DNA from: Chloroflexi bacterium TSY
Lineage (GTDB): Bacteria > Chloroflexota > Anaerolineae > Caldilineales > Caldilineaceae
Reading direction: 5' to 3'
Length of the DNA: 64,000 nt
NCBI GenBank assembly: GCA_019217005.1
Contig: JAHBNG010000026.1
Coordinates: forward strand, 83,224-147,223
Shown: in pieces, positions 28,948 through 38,768 of the stretch
Layout: each line of letters opens with the position of its first letter
Numbering within the stretch: the stretch's first letter is position 1
The notes under the pieces: model-generated
What the model saw: only the letters and a program-made list of their open reading frames with translations
Database searches by the model: none
What the model was told of the DNA's origin: nothing
Program-made: the position numbers and the translations under genes

Positions 28948-29414
28948 TTTTTCTGCTTTCTTTTTTTTCAGCTACGGCAAAGTCGGGTACAAAATGACCA
29001 TAAGGGTGAAATCCTAGAGCAGCCCTCTGTTTGCATGAAAAATTTGTACCCGACTTTTGCTGCTACTGTTTTTTTTCTTGATTGCCTTTGATTTCTCTCT
29101 TATGTCTACTTGCTACCAGCTCAATACCCAAGTTTACATAAAGTCGGAATTGTTGATTTTTTCCGACTCTTTTCAACGCGCCTATTTGGTATCTCTCTTA
29201 CTGACTAAGCGTGTCCGGGAAGTTCGTGGCACTTCTTTGCCGCCCCCTGAGATCCCGAAGAGCCTGAAGTTTTTTTGATCTACGCTTACTTCCCATGAAG
29301 CTATTCATACTGTTTTAGGAACCTATCCGAAAAGGGATTGTGAGTCCAACCAGATCCTCGAGCATGAAGGGTTCGTCATAGAATTTTCCAAATAAGCACT
29401 AAGGATATACAGTC
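28948..29414. other. IS110 3' flank and intergenic region
   Basis: It holds the GTCGGGTAC hairpin (28977-29060), the right inverted arm of the larger bounded region (29208-29250) and a copy of the TATCCGAAAAG element (29316-29402) directly before the channel gene. No gene is supported. Confidence 0.6.
29316..29402. repeat. TATCCGAAAAG palindromic element, copy 2
   Basis: TTAGGAACCTATCCGAAAAG at the left pairs with TTTTCCAAATAAGCACTAAG at the right; the central GATTGTGAGTCC is shared with the other copies. The right arm is slightly decayed. Confidence 0.75.
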
Positions 29415-30470
29415 ATGACACAGCTATCGAACACAGACGTATTTACACAGGGGACGCCTGCCTGGCAGAGACGACTGGATCAGGTCGTTCACTCAACGTT
29501 GTTTAATAATTTTATCATTGCGGTAATTATTGCTGCTGGTGTTTTGGTCGGAATTGATACCTATGATGACTTTGCAGAACGCAATCGCTCTATTTTATTT
29601 TTTTTTGAACGGATCATCCTCGGTATTTTTATTGTCGAAATTATTCTGAAGATGGGAGCAGAAGGCCTTAAGCCGTGGCGTTATTTTAACAATCCTTGGA
29701 ACGTCTTTGACTTCACGATTGTCGCCGCCAGCCTTTTGCCGTTGGGAACATCTTTTCTGCCTGTTTTGCGCCTTCTCAGAATCTTCCGCGTCTTCAAGCT
29801 CGTCACGGCTTTGCCCAAACTACAGATGATTGTCGGTGCCCTTATCCGCAGCATCCCTGCAATGGGTTATGTATCGGTCCTATTGCTTCTGCTCTTTTAC
29901 ATCTACGCAGTCATCGCTGTCATTACATTTGGTGCCAACGATCCGGTTCATTTTGGGGACTTGCAGATCGCAATGATCTCACTATTTCGAGCTGTCACGC
30001 TGGAAGATTGGACCGATCTCATGTATATCAATATGTATGGATGTGCACAATATGGATACGATGGTATGATGGAGCGCTGTACCCAATCCTACGCCATGCC
30101 GATTACAGGTGCAGCATTTTTTATCTCTTTTATCATGACAGGCGCCTTGATTACACTCAACTTCTTTATTGGCGTCGTTATCTCAAGTATGGATGAAGTG
30201 CGCGGCGAAGCCGAAACGGAGGAGTGGTTAGAAAAAAGAGTGGAAGAAGGCTATGTACCAGAACAAGAGTTGCTTGCTCTGAATCAAAAACTACAAGACA
30301 TCCAGGAGTCGATTCAGATGGTTGCCATGACCATCGAGAGAGGGGACAGACAAACGCTCAAACCAGACAGTCCATCCTTACAAGCGTCAGACGCCGTACA
30401 ACATCGTCGCACAAAAAACGACGTGGAATCAGAGATAGATCAGGTGATTGACATGGAAATTCAATATTAA
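29415..30470 (+). CDS. BacNav-like voltage-gated cation channel
   Basis: A 351-residue six-segment channel. S1-S4 are visible, with S3 WNVFDFTIVAASLLPL and an S4 helix with LRLLRIFRVFK at residues 118-128. The pore helix and filter are SLFRAVTLEDWTD, with the filter TLEDWTD at 195-201. Asp at the second and fourth filter side positions resembles the calcium-selective engineered channel CavAb (TLDDWSD), rather than sodium-type TLESWSM, so Ca2+ permeation is inferred. Cysteines in GCAQYGYDGMMERC after the filter could form an extracellular disulfide. S6 (TGALITLNFFIGVVISSM) leads into a C-terminal coiled coil, about residues 285-308, as in homotetrameric bacterial channels. Confidence 0.9.
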   Translation: MTQLSNTDVFTQGTPAWQRRLDQVVHSTLFNNFIIAVIIAAGVLVGIDTYDDFAERNRSILFFFERIILGIFIVEIILKMGAEGLKPWRYFNNPWNVFDFTIVAASLLPLGTSFLPVLRLLRIFRVFKLVTALPKLQMIVGALIRSIPAMGYVSVLLLLLFYIYAVIAVITFGANDPVHFGDLQIAMISLFRAVTLEDWTDLMYINMYGCAQYGYDGMMERCTQSYAMPITGAAFFISFIMTGALITLNFFIGVVISSMDEVRGEAETEEWLEKRVEEGYVPEQELLALNQKLQDIQESIQMVAMTIERGDRQTLKPDSPSLQASDAVQHRRTKNDVESEIDQVIDMEIQY

Positions 30471-30484
30471 GGCTATTCGAATGA

Positions 30485-30661
30485 AAAAAGCTTTCAGCTA
30501 TCAGCCATCAGCTGGAATCGGGCCTTGTCTCGCTGCTAATTTTTATACTTTCCTATACTAAAATAAATTATCGGTAGACCACAATCGTGTCATTCCGTTC
30601 ACGTAGTGGGTGCATCGCACCAACGAAGTGAAGAATCTAACGATTGCGGTCTACTGATTAT
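30485..30661. repeat. Dispersed repeat plus small inverted-repeat element
   Basis: 30485-30559 is the second copy of the AAGCTTTCAGCTATCAGCC repeat. 30567-30661 is bounded by ATTATCGGTAGACCACAATCGT and ACGATTGCGGTCTACTGATTAT, an inverted repeat of about 22 bp. It lies between converging genes and could also serve as a transcription-stop structure. Confidence 0.65.
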
Positions 30662-30667
30662 CCATGC

Positions 30668-33600
30668 CTAATCCTCTTTAATTCCCAACAACGCTCGATA
30701 ACTTTCCAGCTGCTTCTGCCGTCCTAGTTTTTGGGTTAATTGATCAAACTCTTGGGCGGCAGCCTCTAATGCATCCCGAGCGGAAACTTCTCCGCTGATC
30801 GCCGTAAAAATATGCTGATCAAGGATCTGTAGATACTCAGCAGCCCCAGGAATCCGCAGATAGGGCAACTGCTGCTCGTTGTGAAAAGTCTCAAAATAGG
30901 CATTGCTGTACTCTTTGATATCAGCTCTGGCCCATCCACTATTTACATAGTCCCGCAACGTAGCATCCCCATTTGGGGCAAGATATTGACTAAATCAGCC
31001 TGGATCGATGCCATCCCACCCTCGTGAAGCATAGGCAAGAGCTTTATCAGGGTGGGCCATGAGAGCGAGTAGATAGTACGCCGCTTCCGGTGCATCAGAA
31101 TACGCTGATATCACACCTGCCCAAGAGGAACCAATCGTGTTCCCCACGCGATTGGCTTCATTTGTCTCAATCCACGTCTGGTCAGAGATCTCGTAATAGG
31201 CATGGGTGCCGGGTAATTGAGCGGCGCCTGTTTGACCACGAACTTGACTGCCAGGCTGTTGAGCCAATGCGCCCAGATCTCCCCAGCTCAAAGCCATGGC
31301 AGCTTCGCCACGCAAGAACTGATCCCATGAATCACCCAAGGTGCGCTCAAACATATCTGGCGAGCTAAAGTGCGCCAACTCCACTAAGGTTTCTAACGCA
31401 CGAACATGTCCGGGGTTGTCCACAAGAGCTGCCATGTTTCTGAGATCAAACCAGTAGAGATTGGGGTTTTCGGGACCAATGACAAAAGAAGCAGAGAAGG
31501 AGAGATAATGTTTGACACCCCGTCCATCGTTTTTTAAGTGAAGGCTCAAGCTATGGTCGGGCTTACCATCTCCATTCAAATCTTTGCCATCAAAATATTC
31601 TGCAATGTCGTGGAAATGATCCCACGTTTCGGGCACAGCCAAAGGATGTCCATATTGCTTCTCAAATTCAACTTGATGGTGCTTGTGCTCAAACAGATCC
31701 CGACGATAGTAGAGTACATGGCCGTCGTGGTCGTTCGCCACCATATAGTGTGCATCATTATAGCGCAAAAGTGTCCGAGGCCCTGTTTGCACATCTTCAA
31801 GATCCCACGACGGAAAACGCTCCTCACCATAAAGATCATCATAAGGCATCAAATAATCTTGACTGACCAACTCGCCGATCCATTCAGCGCTGGCAATCGA
31901 GATATCATATTTGCCCGTTTGCGATGTATGATCTTCGATAAACATCGAGAGGTGGGCATCTCTAGGAGCACCCACAATCTCAAGCTGAGCACCCGTCGCA
32001 GCTTCAAACTCCTTCTTCAGCTCATAAAGCGGACCAGAGATTCCACCAGTTGGTCCGCGATCATTGACCAGCACGGTCACTGTTTGTCCAGCAAACGGAC
32101 AATCATCGTCACAAGGTTGAGCAACAGTTGGCGGGATTTGCTCACCAGTTTCTACAACGTTCGAGGTTGTGCTGTCTGGACCGATTGCAAGCGGGGTAGC
32201 GTCAATTGACTCACCCCTTGCATCTTCGACAGGTGGGATAAAGAAGAGCAGCGTGATCAGTAGAAGCGAGCCAGAAACAACGGGCCAATAGAAAAGTTTT
32301 GGAATCAAATTACTTTTATATTGTACAACAAAACTTTTGGCCCCTGAATGATAAAAGATCGAGTTGACAGCAACCCCCAGTATGATCACATAGAGGACGA
32401 TATACCCGTATTCCAAATAGACGACACCAGCCGCCTCCAACTCACCGCGCAAACCCACTTGTGAAATCGCAACCACAAAGAAGAGCGAAGCGGCATATCC
32501 AAGCACACCAAATGCACCATCGACTTCGACCACAAGAACGGCAAACATCAAACCAGCAATGACCAGGATCGTCACAGCATAGGCCACAATGGGCGAAAGC
32601 AGTTGACGTCCTACAATCACGTTGAAGTAGAGGTCGGGAATAAAGTTCCGCACAATTGCCGTTCGACTGCCAAAATTAGCATTATAATCGTCGTATCGAT
32701 AGCTAAAGTAGGAGCGTCGAATATTCCAGTTTTCTAGAACCATCACTGGCACGGCCGGCACACCCGGAGTTTGGCTTGGTGTGACAAACTCATAACTTTC
32801 CAAATCCGGCACGAGAACAATTCGATCATCAAGCGCTTTGGGCCAAATCTGAATCTGGATCGTTGCCTCATCCAGGGGAAACTTGTCGACACTGGGCTCT
32901 TGACGCAGAGCCGCTCGAAAGAACCAACCAATGATCTCATGGTCATCCTCGATCACATGGTAACGCTCTTCTACTTCTCCGGCGAGATCATCAACGACAT
33001 CGGTGAGAACAAATCCTTTTTTCGTATCGGAGGGGAAATCAAGCGGGTATTTCTGCCAAATTGTTCCAGTAACCACGTTTTCGTTGGCAAAACCGGTCAC
33101 ACCAATTGTCTCCAGCATAACTCCAGTTGGAATGCGGATGGGTGGAGCGAGTTTATTGTGTGCGAAGGTTTCATCGATCTCTTTCAGCTCTTCTTCCAGC
33201 ACATTTGGATTTGCCAGGACAATCTGTTTCGGATCTCGTGGTGGATATTGATTTTCTAGGAACCAGATTGTTCCCATCATGATCACACAGAGGGTTGTAA
33301 AGGCAATAGAGATCCCCCAAAGGCTAAAGACTGTATGACGATGTACGCGCAAGATTAATGCCGCCAACAACAGAATCGTCAATCCGATTGAGAGCATCAG
33401 CCAAAGCAGATTGCGAACAAAAATATTGGGGCGTTCCTGACCAATCGATTTGTCAAATACAATCCCGAGCGACCAATCTGCAAGCGGCAAGGGTTTGTGA
33501 AATGTCCAAACCACCTGATGAGTCGCCGGGTCAACGTTATTTTCGAAAAATGCTTCACCTGTTAATGCCTTTTCGCCAATCGCATTCAAGTCCGAATCTT

Positions 33601-34435
33601 GGAGCTCATTCGCTTTCGTAAAAATATTGTGTCGGATAAATTCTGTGCTTGGATGATAGATATAATCCCCATCGGTATCGAGCAAATAGCTAAATCCTTC
33701 TTCACCAGCATCAATCGAGTGTAGAAAATCGACCAAGGTATCAATCGTATAGTTGATGTAGAAAACGCCAACGGCTTTGGTTGCAGATTCTGTTCGTCGT
33801 ATCAACGGTGTTCGATATTCCACCACCCATTCGCTATGCAGCGCGTTGAAGTAAGGCTTGGGCCAATACCCACTAATGCGGGAAAGTGTCTCATGATACC
33901 ACTCGTTTTGTGGTCGCTCAGGATCGGTATAATCATAGAGATCTTCAAGTTGATGTTGTTTGAACAAACCTGCTTCATCTTTCAAAAAATAGGGGGCGTA
34001 GAGCTCAATGCGGCTCAAATATTGGCGAGGTTCAAATGCAATACCAGCGCTATGTATTTGGGGAAAACGCTGCAAATCAGCCTGAAGACGATTGACTAAT
34101 GCAGATTGCTCGACTTGGCCATCAGCCCAGTCTTGAACAATGTTATTCGCGAGGGATTGCAAAACATTGAGCTCTCCATTCATCCGACTGGCTAATTGTG
34201 TTGCAGTCACGGTAGCCAGTTCAAACGACTCGTTGTCGCGTATCCGATTACTTTCCAGATAACGACGAGTGGCGATCACAGACCAGACAAGACTTGCGAG
34301 GAAGCAGATCAATAACAGAGCAAATATCGATGCCTCAATCAATTTTATTCTCGATTGGGCGGAGGAGTGAGCGGCTGGAAACCTCTTGTCCACAGATGAG
34401 TCTAACGGGCCAAGGGTTTCTGGCGTAACTGACAT
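30668..34435 (-). pseudogene. Cache / pentameric-channel-like / solute-binding fusion with in-frame UGA
   Basis: The reading frame gives 1146 residues, then TGA (30995-30997), then the same frame continues for 108 residues to 30668. The order is membrane helix 32-54, a double-Cache-like domain 55-340, helices 342-363 and 370-393, and a beta-rich domain 440-605 containing DKFPLDEATIQI (519-522 FPLD, like the Pro-loop of pentameric ligand-gated channels). Four close membrane helices follow (612-638, 641-660, 670-693, 711-734), then a family 1 solute-binding domain from about 785. This topology puts the Cache, ligand and solute-binding domains all outside. The UGA replaces one residue after WDGIDPG, within the solute-binding domain (CGA or GGA likely ancestral). 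The pentameric-channel assignment is inference from motif and topology. Confidence 0.7.
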
Positions 34436-34456
34436 AACCTCAATTCCTAATCATAA

Positions 34457-36688
34457 TTAATTCTCAATAGCGGTATGTGATCTGAGTAGATTTTCCACCT
34501 CATCTTGGAGCCAATCGGCAGCACTCTCGGGCGTCATGGAGCCAACAATCATGATGTTATACAGAGCACGTGGAATCAGTTTCCTATTTTCAATATGTGC
34601 AATGACTTCCTTTTGCGTATCGTTATAATCCTGATGGAACGTCCAACGCGTCATGCTTCTGTATCCAGTCGTCAACTGACGGAGCGAATCTTCGTTGTAG
34701 AAGGAATGATACTGATTGGCATTTTTCCATGCACTATATCCGCGTTTCAGCACGGGCAATTTGTTGAGTGGATCGAGTGCGATGATTTCATTGTAACCCT
34801 TCGTCAGAAAAAACTCGACGACGTCCTTTGCCGCCTCGTCTGCACCTGAAATTAAGGCCAATGTATTGAGTTGACCATAAGCCGTTTTGCCCGCTGGTCC
34901 TTCAATCTGTGTCACCACACCAGTTTGTTTCGGCAATTGATCGACCGTAATTTTGACCCGTTCTCCGCCAAAGATTAGAGAACCAGTCACGAGATCATCC
35001 AGGATATCGATTCCATAAAGCATGATGCCGGCTTCGCCCGTTTCGTATGCCAACCTTGCTTCATATGCTTGATTGATGCCAGGTACAGCATGTTCGTGCA
35101 AACTGGTATACCAGTGCAACGCTTGGACCATCTCTGGTGCATTCATCGTCACTTTGCCATCTAGATCAAATGGATACGCGCCAGCCGATAAGGCAACTTG
35201 CTCGAATACTCGATGGACATAGCGTTTGATCGGATGATTGGGCAAAATCAAGCCATGCAGTACGTCCTCATCTTGCTCAAAAGCCTGATTCATCAGTCGG
35301 ATCGTGTTCCATGTATCGGGTGAGGCCAGTCCCAATTTGTCTGTCACGTCTTTGCGATACCAAATAGCTTGCACCCAACCATCATAAGGCACGGCACCAT
35401 AGTGAAAGGTAAAATCATTTTGCACAAGATTCAAAACTCCAGGATAAAATTTGCTTTCACCAATCCGGTCAATCACCTCTTCGGCAGCTATCTGATCAAG
35501 CAACCCATCTTTCACGAGATTTGGTAGATGCTCGACCCCAACGTGAAGAATGTCAGGCAAATTCCCTTCTTGTTGTGCTCGATAAAGTTTGTCAATGTTA
35601 TAAGATTTGGCCGCCCGTCGTATCACAACGCTGATATCTGGGTGATCTTCCATGAATCGGTTTGCCACGGACTCATAAGCAGCCAAACGCTCAGGTTGAT
35701 AATCGAGTGTCCAGAATTCCACGCTTGTTTTCGGTTTAAAAAAGCCACGCCGCGCCCGTGCAATAATCCGATCTTCAGGGGGAAAATTTGCGTGAATCAA
35801 CCCGGTTTTTGCCTCATCTGATGGCAAACCGGAGATTAAATCGGGAATGGTTACCTCTGGCACAAACCCTTCGACCAGAAAAGACATACAATAGACACAT
35901 GGCTCCCGATCCGTAATGCCTAGCTCATCGAGCATTGATGCCGTCAATCCTTCTAAATCGGATTGAGTAGGTGTTGTGCCTTGGGGAATAATCAATCGAT
36001 CCTGATTGTCATAAAGTGGACCGCGAAAGATGTCAAAGCGAGTAAACGACCCTGTCTTCATCTCTGACAACACTTGCAAAATGTCGGGAATCACGCGTTG
36101 GGGTACACTCGCAAAAGGGTCGTTGTCGCCAGTAAAGCCGTAGAAGCCGACGAGCTTATCCTTCACAGTGCCATACTGATCGCGCGGTTTCCAACTGCCA
36201 TCTAGGATCTGATTCAAGATCTCGAGATAAACCGGGCCCCAATTCCAGTAGGTAGCGCCCAGACAATACTCTTCTAGCCCTTGGCACACTGCCCACGAAT
36301 CGCTCACGATAACACTCAGACCCCGACGCGCAACAGCCTCTACCGTGCTACGTGAGCCCGTGTGGCTAATGATGACGCTGGCACCTTGATCGAGCAACTC
36401 TTCAGCAGCAATTCGTTCTTTCTCTGGATCGGTCCACTCCAAGGTCCAGGCAATGTCGGCAACGCATTCAGGGCAAGTACGCCGCATGCCTCTTGCAACA
36501 GCGTTGGCATGACGCACTACCTCGGGAACGGGAAATGATGCCACAATCCCCACTCGATATGAACCGGAACGAGCAGCGCGCTCGCCGGCAACCATACCCG
36601 CAAGGTATTTCATCTCTTCCATTGCGCCAAAGAGGTTTCCAAAATTTGGTTCCGCTTTTTTGGGTCCAGCAATGTGAATAAAGTTTGT
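34457..36688 (-). pseudogene. BMP-domain/solute-binding fusion protein, 5' end removed by a MITE
   Basis: The ATG at 36622 lies inside the gene. The same frame continues upstream as NFIHIAGPKKAEPNFGNLFG until it meets the repeat at 36689, so the true start and signal sequence are lost. Residues 1-270 match the C-terminal part of a basic-membrane-protein (PnrA-like) binding domain (ASVIISHTGSRSTVEAV, VKDKLVGFYGF). Residues 300-720 are a family 1 extracellular solute-binding domain (SVEFWTLDYQPERLAAYESV, PDILHVGVEHLPNLVKDGLL, WYTSLHEHAVPGINQAYEA). It ends 21 bases before the Cache/channel gene and was probably cotranscribed with it as a partner receptor component. No ABC permease or ATPase is nearby. 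Confidence 0.75.
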
Positions 36689-36843
36689 GGGGTGGTTCAG
36701 AATTAGGTTTACACTTTTGATACATAGACAAAAATCTATATGAGGTCATTTTCTGCCTGAGCATGGCTCAAAGTAGAAAATATAAACATCTTTTCTCTTT
36801 GCAAAAATGTAAACCTAATTGTCCGCCTAAAATGAACCACCCC
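36689..36843. repeat. 155-bp GGGTGGTTC element, copy 1
   Basis: The ends are GGGGTGGTTCAGAATTAGG and CCTAAAATGAACCACCCC with internal GTTTACACTTTTGA and AAAATGTAAACCTAATT. AAGTTTG flanks it on both sides (near 36681 and at 36844-36850). A tandem second copy follows. Confidence 0.85.
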
Positions 36844-36850
36844 AAGTTTG

Positions 36851-37005
36851 GGGGTGGTTCAAAATTAGGTTTACACTTTTGATATATAGACAAAAATCTA
36901 TATGAGACCGTTTTCTCTCTGAGAACCGGCGAAATCAGAGAATATAAACGTTCTTTCTGTTTCTAAAAGTGTAAACCTATCTATCCAGCTAAAATGAACC
37001 ACCCC
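36851..37005. repeat. 155-bp GGGTGGTTC element, copy 2
   Basis: Same family as 36689. The left flank is AAGTTTG, but the right flank is GAGTCGG, so the two sides do not form a duplication. It is nearly identical to the inverted copy at 62630-62785. Confidence 0.85.
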
Positions 37006-37776
37006 CGAGTCGGCACGGAAAATCGGATGCAAGTGTTAGGCCACATTTCGCTATTAGGTTACTCCGGTAACATGATCACACCTCTCTGTACTGGTGGCCC
37101 AACTGAATCAGCCATTGGTGACCCACAAGAAGTGACGATGGCCGAATGGGCACAACAATGTATTGCGCAAGGCGGTCTCACCGTTATGCCACATGCCCCA
37201 AACCCACAATGCGAGCGAGCCGCCGATCTCGTACTGGATCTGATTCACGCTGTAGAGATGATGACCTTTAATCCGGTTGCGCCCGGTCATGGTCAAATCA
37301 ACCCCTATGGGATTGCAGACTGGTATCGGTATCTTAATTTGGGGCTCCATGTACCAGTGGTTGGTGGCTCCGACAAAATGGCGGCTTCTTCGCTATTGGG
37401 TGGCATTCGTACCTATACAAACCTGGGGGAGAGCACCTTTACTTATGAAAATTGGATGACGGCCGTGCGAGCCGGAAATACTTTTGTAACAATAGGCCCA
37501 CTGGTGGAACTGTTGGTAGACGGTCTCGCACCGGGCAGCAAACACCATCTGCCTCTCTCTGGTGGTACAGTACAAGTTTCCTGGCGTGTTGAGTTAGTAC
37601 GAGTACCGATTGCCCAGGTCGAACTCGTCGTGGGTGGATTGGTCGTGGAGCAGGTGACAGTTGATCAGAAGATGACGGCTAAAGGCAGCTTTGCATTTCC
37701 CGTGAAAGAATCGACCTGGGTTGCCTTGCGCGTGCGCGGCAGCTACAAGGGAAATCCTGAAGAGGCTCATGAATGA
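37006..37776 (+). pseudogene. CehA/McbA-type PHP metallohydrolase, C-terminal fragment
   Basis: The product resembles the C-terminal half of PHP-superfamily CehA/McbA proteins: GGLTVMPHAPNPQCERAADL, HAVEMMTFNP, LHVPVVGGSDKMAASSLLGG and TFVTIGPLVELLVDG. The 5' half, including the first metal ligands, is absent where the 155-bp element begins. The 3' end lies against the IS1595 element. It is a relic and not expected to work. Confidence 0.65.
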
Positions 37777-38719
37777 AAATAGGTGAAATGGGAGTCAATG
37801 AGAGAGCGAAGAAAGGAGTCATTGACAAATTTGAGATTGTGAGTCCATTCAAAGATGGCAACATATTGGGCAAGATAACGTTTATGAACACCCCGAAAGG
37901 GACGCAGAAAATTGCGTAGACCAGTCCAAATGCCTTCCATGGTGTTGCAGTGAACTTCCCGAATGCCGTCGCCATCATCATCGCGAGCCCATTCGTACCG
38001 GGAGTGACAAACAGTGGCATGAGAGCGACCAGTCTCCGCAATGGGATTGTAGGCGTTGCACTCGTCGGTATAGAGAGTGGTGCCAGGGAGAGAGCAAGCA
38101 ACAACTAAAGGAACAATGGTTGCTTGTTGTGTGTTGTCACAGACCGTGAACTGGACTTGGCCAGAGGTTCGTCCCACAACGCCCAGAATCGGTGGTCGGT
38201 CGTTCTCCATCGTCCCTCGTCCACGGCGCTTGTTGGCTCGAGGTCTGGGCGGGTCATCTGGATCGGGATGGTAATCGCCTTTCTCTCCTGCATTCTGGTA
38301 CAGTTCATCGGCTTCAGCTACAGAATCGCGAAAAAGGGGGAAGCGGCTGCGGCTTGGAGCAACGCCGTATTCTGGATCCGATGGCGACGCTCCAACAACG
38401 TACTATAGTTCAGAGACAGTTCCTCTGATAGATGCAGCGTTGGTGTCCCTTGAATGATGCCTCGCATCACTAAGACTATCGTCACACAATTGTAATGCGT
38501 TCCAGACCAGACTGTATTCGTAAAGGCATCGTATACTTTGCCGCATTCTCGGCATCTGTACTTATTCCCCGGGGCTCGCTCTCGACTGTGAGGCGCTTGC
38601 CCTTCTGGCAATCTATGTCCATCTGGACATTGCATCCCTTCTGGATGCAAGATCTCTAACAATCTCTCATAACAGCCTTCTTCGCTCATCAGTTCTTGGA
38701 TCGGATATCGCATTTTCAT
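37767..38719 (-). pseudogene. IS1595-family transposase, frameshifted
   Basis: The N-terminal frame (38719 to about 38318) has a zinc ribbon with CPDGH and CRECGKVYDAFTNTVW and a helix-turn-helix. The frame changes at a C5T5 run near 38330. The ISXO2-like catalytic domain then continues as DSVAEADELYQNAGEKGDY, GTTLYTDECNAYNP and VHCNTMEGIWTGLRNFLRPF to 37767. The element spans about 37775-38768, with related ends AAAATAGG...GTCAATGAGA on both sides. A -1 shift would restore the product; programmed shifting is possible, but other transposases here are plainly broken. Confidence 0.85.
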
Positions 38720-38768
38720 GGCTCTTTTTCTCTTTTCTTTTTTCTCATTGACCTCTTTCCCTATTTTA

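Larger units (their letters stand above)
25785..29250. mobile_element. Inverted-repeat-bounded region containing two IS110 elements
   Basis: CAGGGGGCGGAACTTCCCGGACACGCTT (25787-25814; compared in two parts) recurs inverted at about 29208-29250 as AAGCGTGTCCGGGAAGTT and GCCGCCCCCTG. The GCGCGTTGAA motif near 25846 is also matched, inverted, near 29172. This suggests an older element, or its ends, into which the IS110 pair inserted. The internal boundaries are not defined. Confidence 0.5.
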
